Shown: positions 8,642-18,934 of the stretch, one piece after another | Position numbering within the stretch: the stretch's first letter is position 1 | How the letters are laid out: each line of letters opens with the position of its first letter | NCBI RefSeq assembly: GCF_000955805.1 | Contig: NZ_JYOA01000001.1 | Coordinates: forward strand, 47,812 to 102,942 | Length of the DNA stretch: 55,131 nt | Reading direction: 5' to 3' | DNA from: Pseudomonas sp. 21 | GTDB taxonomy: Bacteria; Pseudomonadota; Gammaproteobacteria; Pseudomonadales; Pseudomonadaceae | Notes under the pieces: model-generated | Databases searched by the model: none | What the model was told of the DNA's origin: nothing | The model's input: the letters and a program-made list of their open reading frames with translations, nothing else | Position numbers and translations under genes: made by a program

Positions 8642-11600
8642 ATGAAAACCGCAAACGCCGCTCGCCGTTCGCCCACGTCGGAAACCTCCCTCTCGCATTT
8701 GCGCCGCTCGCACCTGGCCCAGGCCATCAGCCTGATCCTGGCCAGCCTGTTCAGCCTGCGGGTGATCGAGGCGGAAGCCGAAGACAGCGTCACCGAAGCC
8801 GACACCGACGACCTCAACCAGCCCTCCGAAGCCGGCGCGGTGTTCGAACCGGCCGCGGCGTCGTACCTGGATATCGCCCTGCAAGCCGCTCAGCAGGCAC
8901 CCGCCGTCTTTGCCAGCCGCGCCCTGCTCGGCGCGCCGCCGCCAATCAGTGTGACCACCACCGGCGGCATCGGCATCGCCACCACGGGCAGCCATCTCGA
9001 GCCCACGGTCAGGCTTCTCGCCGCCAACGCCACGGGCGTCAAGGCCAGCGGAGCCGTCAGCATCAGCCAGGGTCGTATCGAGAACTCCGCCACCACGGCC
9101 GCGGCTGCCAAGGGCCAGACCGGCGCGCAGGTCGGTGCCGGGGATACGCTGACGATCAGCGACAGCAGCATCGTTCTCGACCCGAAAACGACTGCCAGCG
9201 TGGCGATCACCACCAATGACCTCACCGGCGTGCGCATCGACGCCAACGGCACAGCGCAACTGAGCGACACCCAGGTGCTGATCGGCGGTGGTGCAAAAGG
9301 CAACAACAACCGCGGGATCGTGGTCACCAACGGCCAGTTGGACATGCGCCGCGGCTCGGTGGGCACGCAGTCCTGGGGTGGCGTCGGCGTCACCCTGGAG
9401 AATGGCGCCCAGGCCAGGCTGGACGACGTCGCCGTCACCACCACGGGCGCCCGCAGCACCACGACCAGCGGCGCCCATGGCGTGCTGGTCACTGGCGCCA
9501 GCTCGCTCACCGCCAGCGGCGGCACGATCGATACCAGCGGCGGCTCGGCCTACGGGCTACGGGTCGACAGCGGCGCCTCCGCCACGCTGGACGGCACCGC
9601 GATCAGCACCGCCGGTGGCAACGGCCACGGCGTCCTGGCCGATGCCGCACGGGTCGATCTCGACGGCGGATCGATCACCACGGCCGGCAAGGGCTCCGTC
9701 GGTGTCTGGGCGCGCAACGGCGCGACCGTCCACCTGACTGGCGACACGCAGATTCATACCAGCGGGGCGGCGGTCTCCTCTGCCAGCCCGGTGGATGACG
9801 AGAAATCCCTGAGCCTGAGCCACGGTCTGCTCGCCGGCGGCAGTGGCACGCTGATCGATGCCGAAGGCGTCAGTCTCGATATCGCCGCCGGTAGCGCCAG
9901 CGCGGCACGAGCCGAGGACGGTGCGCAGATCGCCTTGCGCAATGCGGACATCGCGCTCACCGGCAGTGCTACCACCACCACGACCACCGCGGCGCTGCAC
10001 GCCTTGTCCGGCAGCTCCATCACCGCCACCGGGTCCACCCTCGACATCTCGGGTACCAACGTCGGCGGCGCCCGTGCCGAAGGCAGCGGCAGCCATGTCC
10101 TGCTCAGCCACTCCAGCGCCAGGATCAGCGGCTCCGGCAGCGTCGCCAACCCGGCCGCCGGTGCGCGCGCCATGGGCGGCGGCAGCGTGGCGCTCGATCA
10201 CGCCACGCTGGACGTGCATGGCCTGCTGTACGGCCACGGGGTGTCCATCGAGGGCGCGGGTTCCAGCGGCAGCCTCAGCCACTCCACGGTGAGCGTGGAC
10301 GGCAACCGTTCCATCGGCCTGAATATCACCGGCGGGGCCACGGCGACAGTCGATGCCAGCAGCCTGTCGGTGGATGCGCCGGCCGGCGCCGTCGGCCCCT
10401 GGTCGCCGGGCGTGCTGGTAGACGGCGCCGGATCGAGCCTGCAGATGACCGGCAGCGATGTGCACACCACGCCCAAGACCAGTTACGGCGTGCAGATCCG
10501 CGAAGGCGCCGGCGCCACCCTCAGCAACGGCAGCATCACCACCCAGGGCAACTACTCCACGGCACTGGCCGCCGGCAGCTCCTCCAGCGCCGCGCCGGGC
10601 TCGACCCTCACCGCCAACAACCTGACCGTGACCACCCACGGCAACGACAACGCCATGGGCATAGTCGCCGACCTGGGTGCCACGGTGATCGTGCATGGCG
10701 GCTCGGTCACCACCACCGGCAACGGCTCGCCGGTGGCCAGCAACCTCACCTTTCCCCACGCCCTCGCCGCGCGCAATCCCGGCGCCCTGCTGGTGGCCGA
10801 CGGCACCAGCGTGCTGACCCAGGGATCGCAGGCCTACGGCGCCGCCGTGGACGATGGCGGCAGCATGATCCTCGACAACCTGAGCGTGAAGACCGAAGGC
10901 CAGTACTCGGTCGGCCTGTACGCCGGCATCGGCTCCGCCAAGCCCGGCACGGTCGGCCTCTCCGCCAGCCACGTCACCGTGCAGACTTCCGGCGACCACG
11001 CCGCCGGCGCCATGGTCAGCCGGCAGTACAAGAGCGAGACCGCGACGCTGGACCTCAGCGACAGCAGCATCTCCACCCTCGGTGCCGGCTCCCACGGCCT
11101 GCGGGCCGAATCCGGCGGCGCGCTGAGCGCGACCAACAGCACTGTCAGCACCCAGGGCGAACAGGCCGTGGGGGTGTTCGCCAACAACACGGCCAGCGCC
11201 CGCCTGGATGGTGTCAGCGTGAATACCCAGGGCGACCTCGGCCACGGCGTGGTGGCCCGCCAGGGCGGCAGCGTCGACGCCGAATCCGTCGTGGTGGCCG
11301 CACAGGGCGCGCAATCCGCAGCGCTTTACGTGCAGGGAACCGACGCGCTTCCGGGCCAGGTCCGCATGGACCGCGCCACACTGTCCAACCGCGACGGCGC
11401 CACCATCGCCACTGCCGGTGTCGCCGATATCGCCCTCAGCCGTTCCCTCGCCGGTGGCAGTGGCCAATGGCTGAACGTGGACCGCTCGGTGGCCAGCGAT
11501 GGCAGCAGCGTTCCGGACATGGGCACCGGCCAGTGGCAAGGCATCGGCACCAGCCAGGACGCCGCCGGCGACGCCCGACTGGACCTGTCGTCCTCCCTGG

Positions 11601-13252
11601 TCACCGGCACGGCGAAAACCGCGGCCGGCAGCCACTCGGACGTGACCCTGCGCGACACCAGCCTGTGGCAGCTCACCGGCGATTCGAACCTGAGCAGCCT
11701 GCGCAACGACGCCAGCCTGATCGACTTCAGCGCCGACGGCGGCTACAAGCAGCTCAGCGTCAATGACTACCACGGCGCCAACGGCACCCTCGCGCTGAAC
11801 ACCTACCTGTACAAGGACGACTCGCCCTCCGACCAACTGGTGATCGACGGCGGCCAGGCCACGGGCGAAAGCAACCTGCGGATCAAGAACGCCGGCGGTC
11901 CCGGCGCGCTGACCGAAGGCAACGGCATCAAGGTGGTGGATGCGGTGAACGGCGGCACCACCGATGCCGAGGCTTTCCGTCTGCTCAACCGGGTCAAGGC
12001 CGGCCCGTACGAATACACGCTGCACCGCGCCAGTCTCGACGACAGCAATGGCGAAGCCTGGTACCTGCGCTCGACGAAGGATGCTGCTCCTGTTGATCCG
12101 GTCGATCCCGTTGATCCGGTTGATCCGGTTGATCCAGTCAATCCTGTTGATCCAGTCGATCCGGTCACCCCCGTCGATCCGGCCGATCCGGTCGTCCCCA
12201 TCGCCCCCGTCACGCCCGACGCACCGACCGATCCGGCCCCTGCGCCCGCACCGCAGGTACCCAACTACCGCGCGGAAACCTCGCTGTACAGCGCCCTCCC
12301 CGCCATGGCCCTGAACTACAGCCGCGCCCTGGTCGACACGCTGCACGAGCGAGTGGGTGAAGAACGGCGCAACGCCACCGACCCGCTGCCCAGCGAAGAA
12401 ACCGATACCTACGGCCCGTCCCTGGGCTGGGGCCGGCTGATCTACCAGAAGGGCAAGGACAGCCTGCCCGGTGGCGCCGACTACGACTACCGCATCCAGG
12501 CCTTCCAGGTGGGCGCCGACCTCTACCGCAACGAGGACACCGACGGCAGCACCGACCAGGCCGGCCTGTCGCTGCAGGCCGGGCGCATCAAGGGCAATGT
12601 CGAGCACACCGACGGCCAGGGCGCCGGCGACGACACCCTGCGCTCCTACGGCATCGGCGGCTACTGGACGCACTTCGGGCCCAAAGGCTGGTACCTGGAT
12701 GGCGTGCTGCAATTCAACCGCTTCGACATGCAGGCCCGCGCCAACGACGCCGACTCCCTGAAGACCCGCGGCCATGGTGTCACCGCCTCGCTGGAAGCCG
12801 GCTACCCGTTCAAGCTCAACCGTGACAAGACCCTCCACCTCGAGCCGCAGGCCCAGCTGATCGCCAGCCGGCTGAAGCTCGACGACAGCCACGACGATGC
12901 CGCCGACGTGCACTTCGAGGACGTCGACTCCCTCACCGGCCGCCTGGGCGTACGGGTCGACAAGGACTGGTTCCGCGAGGACGACAAGGGGCGTATCCAT
13001 CGCACCAGCGCCTGGGTACGGCCCAGCGTCTGGCACGAGTTCGAGGGCAAGGCCAAGACCGAGTTCTCCACGGCCAACGGCTACATCCCCTTCGGCACCG
13101 ACATGGACGGCAGCTGGGGCGAACTGAACCTGGGCGTGGACTACCAGCTCAATGACCGGACCAGCGTCACCGGTTCGCTGGGACTTCAGAAATCCTTCGA
13201 TGGTGAGGGCCGCAGCTACGAAGGCATCCTGGGCATCAAGATGAAATTCTGA
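8642..13252 (+). CDS. Autotransporter (type Va) adhesin-like protein with pertactin-like passenger
   Basis: A 1536-residue secreted surface protein. Order: extended signal peptide (~residues 1-47, basic start then [12 protein letters not shown]); passenger to ~1145, made of Ser/Gly/Thr-rich beta-helix rungs with recurrent ITTxG, VxTxG and GxGATxxxxG segments; the pertactin-type junction (DQLVIDGG...[14 protein letters not shown]); a VDP-repeat hinge (1151-1186, continuing Pro-rich to ~1208); and a C-terminal beta-barrel (~1250-1536) ending in phenylalanine (GIKMKF), as needed for Bam recognition. No protease or esterase catalytic motif is evident, so adhesion or aggregation is more likely than an enzymatic role. 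GGAGAAG precedes the ATG; a strong terminator follows 17 bp after the stop. Confidence 0.93.
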   Translation: MKTANAARRSPTSETSLSHLRRSHLAQAISLILASLFSLRVIEAEAEDSVTEADTDDLNQPSEAGAVFEPAAASYLDIALQAAQQAPAVFASRALLGAPPPISVTTTGGIGIATTGSHLEPTVRLLAANATGVKASGAVSISQGRIENSATTAAAAKGQTGAQVGAGDTLTISDSSIVLDPKTTASVAITTNDLTGVRIDANGTAQLSDTQVLIGGGAKGNNNRGIVVTNGQLDMRRGSVGTQSWGGVGVTLENGAQARLDDVAVTTTGARSTTTSGAHGVLVTGASSLTASGGTIDTSGGSAYGLRVDSGASATLDGTAISTAGGNGHGVLADAARVDLDGGSITTAGKGSVGVWARNGATVHLTGDTQIHTSGAAVSSASPVDDEKSLSLSHGLLAGGSGTLIDAEGVSLDIAAGSASAARAEDGAQIALRNADIALTGSATTTTTTAALHALSGSSITATGSTLDISGTNVGGARAEGSGSHVLLSHSSARISGSGSVANPAAGARAMGGGSVALDHATLDVHGLLYGHGVSIEGAGSSGSLSHSTVSVDGNRSIGLNITGGATATVDASSLSVDAPAGAVGPWSPGVLVDGAGSSLQMTGSDVHTTPKTSYGVQIREGAGATLSNGSITTQGNYSTALAAGSSSSAAPGSTLTANNLTVTTHGNDNAMGIVADLGATVIVHGGSVTTTGNGSPVASNLTFPHALAARNPGALLVADGTSVLTQGSQAYGAAVDDGGSMILDNLSVKTEGQYSVGLYAGIGSAKPGTVGLSASHVTVQTSGDHAAGAMVSRQYKSETATLDLSDSSISTLGAGSHGLRAESGGALSATNSTVSTQGEQAVGVFANNTASARLDGVSVNTQGDLGHGVVARQGGSVDAESVVVAAQGAQSAALYVQGTDALPGQVRMDRATLSNRDGATIATAGVADIALSRSLAGGSGQWLNVDRSVASDGSSVPDMGTGQWQGIGTSQDAAGDARLDLSSSLVTGTAKTAAGSHSDVTLRDTSLWQLTGDSNLSSLRNDASLIDFSADGGYKQLSVNDYHGANGTLALNTYLYKDDSPSDQLVIDGGQATGESNLRIKNAGGPGALTEGNGIKVVDAVNGGTTDAEAFRLLNRVKAGPYEYTLHRASLDDSNGEAWYLRSTKDAAPVDPVDPVDPVDPVDPVNPVDPVDPVTPVDPADPVVPIAPVTPDAPTDPAPAPAPQVPNYRAETSLYSALPAMALNYSRALVDTLHERVGEERRNATDPLPSEETDTYGPSLGWGRLIYQKGKDSLPGGADYDYRIQAFQVGADLYRNEDTDGSTDQAGLSLQAGRIKGNVEHTDGQGAGDDTLRSYGIGGYWTHFGPKGWYLDGVLQFNRFDMQARANDADSLKTRGHGVTASLEAGYPFKLNRDKTLHLEPQAQLIASRLKLDDSHDDAADVHFEDVDSLTGRLGVRVDKDWFREDDKGRIHRTSAWVRPSVWHEFEGKAKTEFSTANGYIPFGTDMDGSWGELNLGVDYQLNDRTSVTGSLGLQKSFDGEGRSYEGILGIKMKF
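12092..12199 (+). repeat. In-frame 9-bp tandem repeats (VDP hinge of the autotransporter)
   Basis: Twelve consecutive 9-bp units related to GTTGATCCG encode VDP x5, VNP, VDP x2, [12 protein letters not shown]. Because each unit is three codons, slipped-strand gain or loss would change hinge length without breaking the frame. Confidence 0.95.
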
Positions 13253-13269
13253 ACCTTGACCACTGACCG

Positions 13270-13301
13270 GCGAGGCGCCCTCGGGGCGCCTCGCTGTTTT
13301 T
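13270..13301 (+). terminator. Intrinsic terminator after the autotransporter gene
   Basis: An 11-bp perfect stem (GCGAGGCGCCC/GGGCGCCTCGC) with a three-base loop is followed by TGTTTTTAT. Confidence 0.92.
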
Positions 13302-13326
13302 ATTCATGCACCTCTGGGAGAGCGCC

Positions 13327-13533
13327 ATGCCAATCCGTGACAACCAGATCCTGCGCACCGTGCGCACCACATCCTTCAACAATGAGGTCGCCGCCGAGCT
13401 GCTGCGCGAACTGTGCTCCTGCAACGTCACCGACGAACAGGCCCGGCGCATCCGCTGCGCCGCCCGCCAATTGCTGCTGGATGCCGATGCGCTCGAATGC
13501 GTTTGGCAGGAGCTCACCGGCGAAGCGGCTTAG
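13327..13533 (+). CDS. Small hypothetical protein (68 aa)
   Basis: A short open frame begins at an ATG preceded by GGGAGAGCGCC, a good ribosome site, and runs to a TAG at 13531. The product (MPIRDNQILRTVRTTS...) is hydrophilic and helical, with two cysteines in the segment LCSCNV and no signal peptide. It follows the autotransporter terminator, so it needs its own promoter or read-through. I do not recognise the family. Coding is supported by codon bias and ribosome site only. Confidence 0.6.
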   Translation: MPIRDNQILRTVRTTSFNNEVAAELLRELCSCNVTDEQARRIRCAARQLLLDADALECVWQELTGEAA

Positions 13534-13537
13534 CTTT

Positions 13538-13617
13538 TGCAGGAGCGAGCCTGGTCGCGAACCGCCCAGCTCCAGCGCCCCCGGATACTGCGTTCGCGAG
13601 CAAGCTCGCTCCTACAG
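13538..13617. repeat. REP element pair
   Basis: GCAGGAGCGAGCCTGGTCGCGAAC and TTCGCGAGCAAGCTCGCTCCTAC face each other around a ~25-base loop. The left copy begins five bases after the small gene's stop codon. Confidence 0.85.
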
Positions 13618-13648
13618 GTTCAGGCACCCTGCCAGCCGTTGCACGTGG

Positions 13649-13675
13649 CGTAGGAGCGGACTCCGCCCGCGATCG
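13649..13675. repeat. Single REP-like half element
   Basis: GTAGGAGCGGACTCCGCCCGCGAT is the GGAGTCC variant of the repeat also seen at 2809-2901. It is unpaired here and lies 40 bp downstream of the sulP gene's stop codon. Confidence 0.7.
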
Positions 13676-13714
13676 CCGTCAGGCCGCATCGCGGATGAAA
13701 CCCTGCGCCGAAAC

Positions 13715-15160
13715 TCAGGCGTGCTGCGCGCCGGCTCGCTTGAGCAACTGCTTGCAGCGCTCGGACAGATGCACCACACGCAAGTGCTTGCCGGCCTTGG
13801 CATAGCGCTCGCGCAGGGTCATCAGCGCCGCGATGGCCGAGTAGTCGACAAAGCTCAGGTGCGCGCAGTCCAGGGTGACCTGCTGCGGGTCATTGGCCGG
13901 GTCGAACTGGTTGAGGAAGAGCGTGGTGGAGGCAAAGAACAGCGTGCCGTGGACGCGGTACAGCTTGCCGCCATCGGATTCGTCATGGATATCCGCGTAC
14001 AGCTCGCGGGCATGCTTCCAGGCGAAGTCCAGGGCAGCAAGGATGATCCCGCAGAACACGGCGGTGGCCAGGTCGGTGGCAACCGTGATGGCGGTCACCG
14101 CGACTATCACCAGCACGTCGCTCAGCGGCACCTTGTTCAGCACCCGCAACGAGGCCCAGGCGAAGGTCTGCTGGGACACCACGAACATCACGCCCACCAG
14201 TGCCGCCAGCGGAATCCGCTCGATCAGGGGTGAGAGGAACAGCACGAACAGCAGGATCATCACCCCGGCCACCACGCCGGACAGCCGACCTCGGCCGCCG
14301 GAGCTGAGGTTGATCACCGTCTGGCCGATCATGGCGCAGCCGCCCATGCCGCCGAACAGGCCGGAAACGATGTTGGCGCCGCCCAGCGCCACGCACTCGC
14401 GGTCCGGGAAGCCGCGGCTCTCGGTGATCTCGTCGGTGAGGTTGAGGGTCAGCAGGGTTTCCAGGATGCCGACCATGGCCATCAGGAAGGCATAGGGCGC
14501 GATGATCCGCAGGGTATCCAGGTTCCACGGGATTGCCGGCCACGCGAACGGCGGCAGGCCACCGGCGATGTGCGCCATGTCGCCCAGGGTGCGCGTCGGC
14601 AGGCCCAGCAGGTAGACCAGCAGGCCCACGCCGAGGATCGCCACCAGCGCCGGCGGCACCGCGCGGGTCAGTTTCGGCAGCAGGTAGACCACTGCCATGG
14701 TCAGTGCAACCAGCCCCAGCATCACGTACAGCGGGTTGCCGCTGAGCCAGTGCGCGCCGTCCTTGAAGTGCTCCAGCTGCGCCATGGCGATGACGATCGC
14801 CAGGCCGTTGACGAAGCCGAGCATCACCGGGTGCGGCACCATCCGCACCAGTTTGCCCAGGCGCAGCACACCGAACAGGATCATCACCATACCGCCGAGC
14901 AACACCGTGGCCAGCAGGTACTGCACGCCGTGCTGCACCACCAGCGCGACGATCACCACCGCCATCGAGCCGGCGGCGCCGGAAACCATGCCGGGGCGAC
15001 CACCGAACAGCGCGGTGAGGGTGCAGAGGATGAAGGCGCCGTACAGGCCCATCAGCGGGTTGAGGTGGGCGACCAGGGCGAAGGCGATGCACTCGGGCAC
15101 CAGCGCGAAGGACGTGGTGAGTCCGGCCAGGACATCGGCACGCAGGCGGGCGGGTTTCAT
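13715..15160 (-). CDS. SulP-family inorganic anion transporter with STAS domain
   Basis: A 481-residue inner-membrane permease. The N-terminal ~370 residues hold ten or more hydrophobic segments starting with the SulP signature region (LRADVLAGLTTSFALVPECIAFALV). The C-terminal ~100 residues are a STAS regulatory domain (VTLDCAHLSFVDYSAIAALMTLRERY). Family members move sulfate, bicarbonate or related anions; which one is not readable here. The ATG at 15160 is chosen because the permease homology begins there; the open frame extends 30 codons upstream into non-conserved sequence. The ribosome site is weak (GAGTAGAAAA). It is transcribed alone. Confidence 0.92.
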   Translation of the reverse strand: MKPARLRADVLAGLTTSFALVPECIAFALVAHLNPLMGLYGAFILCTLTALFGGRPGMVSGAAGSMAVVIVALVVQHGVQYLLATVLLGGMVMILFGVLRLGKLVRMVPHPVMLGFVNGLAIVIAMAQLEHFKDGAHWLSGNPLYVMLGLVALTMAVVYLLPKLTRAVPPALVAILGVGLLVYLLGLPTRTLGDMAHIAGGLPPFAWPAIPWNLDTLRIIAPYAFLMAMVGILETLLTLNLTDEITESRGFPDRECVALGGANIVSGLFGGMGGCAMIGQTVINLSSGGRGRLSGVVAGVMILLFVLFLSPLIERIPLAALVGVMFVVSQQTFAWASLRVLNKVPLSDVLVIVAVTAITVATDLATAVFCGIILAALDFAWKHARELYADIHDESDGGKLYRVHGTLFFASTTLFLNQFDPANDPQQVTLDCAHLSFVDYSAIAALMTLRERYAKAGKHLRVVHLSERCKQLLKRAGAQHA

Positions 15161-15344
15161 TTTTCTACTCGGAACGGGGACTTCGAAGGGCCGGCAATGG
15201 TACGGAAAACAGCCCCGCCCGGCCACCCGTGGTTCCCGCGCCGACTTCAATCAGACCGTTGCTGGAGCCGCCGCACCATTGGGGGGAAACCTGCTCCAAC
15301 CTCGCAAAGGAAGAAAACCCTTCAGACATTCGGAATAGAAACCA

Positions 15345-16283
15345 TCAATAGTTGTTCGCCCTGTAATATTCCACATCCATATCAAAAAGCTTGACCCCCC
15401 TTTCAAGTCCACGCTCGTCCTCAAATTTGAACTCGTAAAATTTTCCATTAGAGTAAAAATACGTCCGCTTAATACTCGAGAACACATATGCATCTTTAGA
15501 CATCATTCCATTGAACTTATAAGCCCTTTCCCCTCTCAGTAAAATTATATCAGAACCAGACCATCCCACTATCGACTGGCCAGACCTGATAAAATCAGCA
15601 AGATCTTTCTCGGATGTACAAGGAAGCCCGTGCCCTGGGCACTTGGTCGTTTCAAAATAGTGAAACCCGGAAATATCAATATCTCCTTGCGGAACACCAC
15701 TAAGAAACAACATCGCACCACTCTGCGACACATAAAAAGCATCCCAATCTTCATTATCACCAAAAGGAAAGATCACTGAAAATCTCTTCGGATCAGCCTC
15801 TCTTATTACCCTCCCTTGAAAGTATACAGATTTAAGATCCGTGGCATAATCTTGCAACTGCAACTGCTGCCAGTCAACCTTAACAGAGCCACCTTCTCCC
15901 CCTAGCACGCGAAAGTCGGGAGAGTGTTTGACTACAAAATACAGGTGATACTCGCTAACGTAATATCTTTCATGACCTCCTATCCAGCATTTCGGAGATA
16001 GGAGGTTAGGGATCGCGGCAGTCGCATCCCCGCTACTGGCTGCACATGCCGACTCCGAGTAAGTTTTGACAGTCCTCCAGTACACATTTCCCTTCAGAAG
16101 AACATAGTTACCTGAAATAACCTGAAGACCGGAAAAGCAGCTACCCTTCGATCCGTCACCAGTTGTTTCCCGGCAAAATTTTGAAGTCTCTCTAGGCCTT
16201 ACATCCGAAACATATGAAGTCCTTTCACAGCCGACCAACAAAACAAACAAGAACATAACAATTGAAACTTTCAACTTCACCAC
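15345..16283 (-). CDS. DKNYY-family lipoprotein at the end of the T6SS island
   Basis: A 312-residue probable lipoprotein. I place the start at GTG 16283, with GGAAGGA eight bases upstream, giving a short signal peptide (KVSIVMFLFVLLVGC) whose lipobox cysteine is residue ~19. The body has repeated short aromatic strands (DLKSVYFQGRVI, KDAYVFSSIKRTYFYSNGKFYEF) typical of DKNYY-type beta repeats. The gene is clearly richer in A+T than everything around it, in base composition and codon use, indicating acquisition from elsewhere. It lies 94 bp downstream of the second Sel1 immunity gene on the same strand. A role as an extra immunity or accessory factor is inferred from position only. An ATG at 16310 is an alternative start. 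Confidence 0.78.
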   Translation of the reverse strand: MVKLKVSIVMFLFVLLVGCERTSYVSDVRPRETSKFCRETTGDGSKGSCFSGLQVISGNYVLLKGNVYWRTVKTYSESACAASSGDATAAIPNLLSPKCWIGGHERYYVSEYHLYFVVKHSPDFRVLGGEGGSVKVDWQQLQLQDYATDLKSVYFQGRVIREADPKRFSVIFPFGDNEDWDAFYVSQSGAMLFLSGVPQGDIDISGFHYFETTKCPGHGLPCTSEKDLADFIRSGQSIVGWSGSDIILLRGERAYKFNGMMSKDAYVFSSIKRTYFYSNGKFYEFKFEDERGLERGVKLFDMDVEYYRANNY

Positions 16284-16377
16284 AGCACTGTTCCTTCCTT
16301 CAAAAAACATTTCCAAATACTCACCATTACCGGGGCGCGTAAGCAGAACGACTGCCGGCCGCGCGAGCAGGGAAGGT

Positions 16378-17646
16378 CTACGCCTCACCGACATAGCCCC
16401 ATTTGATGATCCATTCGCGGTCCACCATCTTGTCGGGCAGCGGCCAGATGCGCGGTACGAAGTCCTTGCCCCTGCAGCGGGGCAGGATATCGCCCTGTTT
16501 GTAGTAGCGGACTTCCTGGCTCCAGTAACTCTGCGCCACCCAGTAACCCGCCAGCGGACAAGCCTGATCGCTTTCGCAGGTGAGGTCGGAGGCCTGGCGC
16601 ATGAAGTTCGGCGACTCAGGCAGGGGGCGGCCGGTGGCCGGGTCGAGGTGTTTGTCCTTGGCCAGTTGCTGGATCAGCGCTTCGCTGGGCTTGGGCGGCG
16701 GGATATTGGCCTTGCGTTCTTCCAGCCATTGCAGCTTGCCGTCCCAGGGTGGCAGCTTGGCCGGGGGCAGCGGGAGAATGTCGTTGATTTCGGGGACTTT
16801 GGGGGAGGCGTAGGAGTAGTCCGCGAGGATGTTGCAAATTTTTTTGTAGCGGTCAGCCCTATCTAAATCTTCTTGCTGGTCCAAGTAGTACAACCTATTG
16901 GAGGCCGGTGGATTACGAAAGCCATTACTTAGAAAAGAAGCTGAGTTCTCATCCCCCGCAGCCACTCCGAGTTGGAATGCTTCTAGGGCCTCCCTATATC
17001 TCTTGTTGTTCTTGAGATTCACCCCAAGATCACTGGCGGCATCCCCATTTCCCTGCTCCGCTGCACAACGCCGCATTTGGCGAGCGATGTCTGGAGCCAT
17101 ATCACTGGGCGCCAGCTTGTCAGCCACGTAAGTCTGCGCTTCGGGGCTGCCCATATCGGCGGCCTTGCGGTAGTACCGCAGCGCCATGTCTTTGTCCTGC
17201 ACCAAGCCCAGTGCACCCTGCTGCAAGGCGATGGCGATGAAGGCATAGCCGGCGGCAACCTTGGCGTTGATCAATTCCTCGGTCAGCCGAAGATGTTCTG
17301 CAGTGCGTATCTTGAACGTTCCCTGCATGGAGCCGTTCTGCAGGTTGATATTGGCCTTGGCGTGGCCCTGTTCGGCGGCGATGCGGTAGAGCCGTTCGAT
17401 TTGCACATCCACACCCGGGGCCTCCTTGAGCTGGTTGTTCTTCTGCAGCCAGCGGGCGTAGTGGAACAGCGTGTCGCTGTCCGCCGTGGGCGTAGGGAAC
17501 TCTTCGTGTTTGCAGGTGAAGGCCAGGTTGGCGCGAATCTGGGGGAGCGGGTCCACGGCGACGGCCGCTTTTGGGGGCGGCAACGCACTGCCGCTGTCGC
17601 AAGCGGACAGCAGCACCCAGCCAACCAGCATCCAGTACCTAGGCAT
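16378..17646 (-). CDS. tli5: Sel1-repeat immunity lipoprotein, Tli5-like (second copy)
   Basis: A 422-residue periplasmic lipoprotein; start ATG 17646 gives a lipoprotein signal with lipobox LLSAC. The middle holds Sel1/TPR-like helical repeats (LYRIAAEQGHAKANINLQNGS, ALRYYRKAADMGSPEAQTYVA, ALEAFQLGVAAGDENSASFLS). It is a close paralogue of the gene upstream, nearly identical in long blocks and divergent in the AT-richer block at 16830-17040 and at the C-terminus. Its ATG overlaps the upstream gene's TAG by eight bases (ATGCCTAG), implying translational coupling. In P. aeruginosa, paralogous Sel1 proteins next to PldB bind and neutralise it in the periplasm; function here is inferred from that arrangement. 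Confidence 0.87.
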   Translation of the reverse strand: MPRYWMLVGWVLLSACDSGSALPPPKAAVAVDPLPQIRANLAFTCKHEEFPTPTADSDTLFHYARWLQKNNQLKEAPGVDVQIERLYRIAAEQGHAKANINLQNGSMQGTFKIRTAEHLRLTEELINAKVAAGYAFIAIALQQGALGLVQDKDMALRYYRKAADMGSPEAQTYVADKLAPSDMAPDIARQMRRCAAEQGNGDAASDLGVNLKNNKRYREALEAFQLGVAAGDENSASFLSNGFRNPPASNRLYYLDQQEDLDRADRYKKICNILADYSYASPKVPEINDILPLPPAKLPPWDGKLQWLEERKANIPPPKPSEALIQQLAKDKHLDPATGRPLPESPNFMRQASDLTCESDQACPLAGYWVAQSYWSQEVRYYKQGDILPRCRGKDFVPRIWPLPDKMVDREWIIKWGYVGEA

Positions 17647-18934
17647 CACCGAGCAGTATCCATCTGACGTGTTGTGGGCCGACGGTGACCTTTTTCGGCA
17701 GCGGCCACAGGCGGGTTTCGCGTCGCTCCAGCACCAGCGTCGGCAGGGTGTCGCCTTGCCGGAAGCGCTGAAGGGGTTGGCCTTTGACGGTGATCCAGGA
17801 GAAGGACACATCCATGGCCTGCCAGTAGCCATCGCGTGGGCAGGCTTCGCCGCTGACGCAGATGGGCGGGACGGGGTATGAAGGGAGGTGGACGAAGTGG
17901 GGCGACTCGGGCGTGGGGCGACCGGTGGCCGGGTCGAGGTGTTTGTCCTTGGCCAGTTGCTGGATCAGCGCTTCGCTGGGCTTGGGCGGCGGGATATTGG
18001 CCTTGCGTTCCTCCAGCCATTTCAGTTTGCCGTCCCACGGTGGCAACTTGGCCGGGGGCAGCGGTAGAATTTCGTTGATCTCGGGGACTTTGGGCGAGGC
18101 GTAGGAATACCGCGCAAGGAAACGCAAAATAGTTTTGTAACGATTAGCCCGTTCGAGATCTTCTTTCTGGTCCAAGTAGTACAGCTCATCGGAAAGAGGC
18201 GGATTGCGAAATCCGTTGTTTAGAACGGAAGCTGAGCTCTCATCGCCTGCCGCTACGCCAAGCTGGAATGCCTCCAGAGCTTCTTTAAATCTCTTCTGAA
18301 TTTGTAGATCAACACCAAGGTCAGTCGCGGCAGCCTCATTTCCCTGCTCCGCGGCACAACGCCGCATCTGGCGAGCAATGTCTGGTGCCATATCACTGGG
18401 CGCCAGCTTGTCAGCCACGTAAGTCTGCGCTTCGGGGCTGCCCATATCGGCGGCCTTGCGGTAGTACCGCAGCGCCATGTCTTTGTCCTGCACCAAGCCC
18501 AGTGCACCCTGCTGCAAGGCGATAGCGATAAACGCATAACCGGCTCCAATCTTGGCATCGATCAATTCTTCGGTAAGGCGCAGATGTTCGGCAGTGCGCA
18601 GTTTGAACACGCCCTGCATTGAACCATTCTGTAGGTTGATATTGGCCTTGGCGTGGCCGTATTCAGCGGCGATGCGGTAGAGCCGTTCGATTTGCACATC
18701 CACACCCGGGGCCTCCTTGAGCTGGTTGTTCTTCTGCAACCAGCGGGCGTACTGGAACAGCATGTCGCTGTCCGCCGTGGGCGTGGGGAACTCTTCGTGT
18801 TTGCAGGTGAAGGCCAGGTTGGCGCGAATCTGGGGGAGCGGGTCCATGGCAATTTCCTTTTGCGGGGCATTGGCGGTGCCGCCGGAGTCACAAGCAGCGA
18901 GCAGAAAGCAGGCGAGCAGAAAGAGTCGGCGCAT
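17639..18934 (-). CDS. tli5: Sel1-repeat immunity lipoprotein, Tli5-like (first copy)
   Basis: A 431-residue lipoprotein with signal MRRLFLLACFLLAAC and lipobox LAAC. It shares with its downstream paralogue the conserved block DPLPQIRANLAFTCKHEEFPTPTADSD, the Sel1 repeats and the segment LPPAKLPPWDGKL. The C-terminal ~80 residues and the block encoded near 18110-18330 differ from the second copy. The ATG shares one base with the stop of the phospholipase gene (ATGA), so effector and immunity are translated together. Two divergent copies suggest protection against more than one effector variant. Confidence 0.88.
   Translation of the reverse strand: MRRLFLLACFLLAACDSGGTANAPQKEIAMDPLPQIRANLAFTCKHEEFPTPTADSDMLFQYARWLQKNNQLKEAPGVDVQIERLYRIAAEYGHAKANINLQNGSMQGVFKLRTAEHLRLTEELIDAKIGAGYAFIAIALQQGALGLVQDKDMALRYYRKAADMGSPEAQTYVADKLAPSDMAPDIARQMRRCAAEQGNEAAATDLGVDLQIQKRFKEALEAFQLGVAAGDESSASVLNNGFRNPPLSDELYYLDQKEDLERANRYKTILRFLARYSYASPKVPEINEILPLPPAKLPPWDGKLKWLEERKANIPPPKPSEALIQQLAKDKHLDPATGRPTPESPHFVHLPSYPVPPICVSGEACPRDGYWQAMDVSFSWITVKGQPLQRFRQGDTLPTLVLERRETRLWPLPKKVTVGPQHVRWILLGDA

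Noticed and set aside
9557..13036. 1159-codon minus-strand frame over the autotransporter
   Set aside because: It mirrors the repetitive passenger gene; the composition is low-complexity Val/Gly/Ala and there is no start context.
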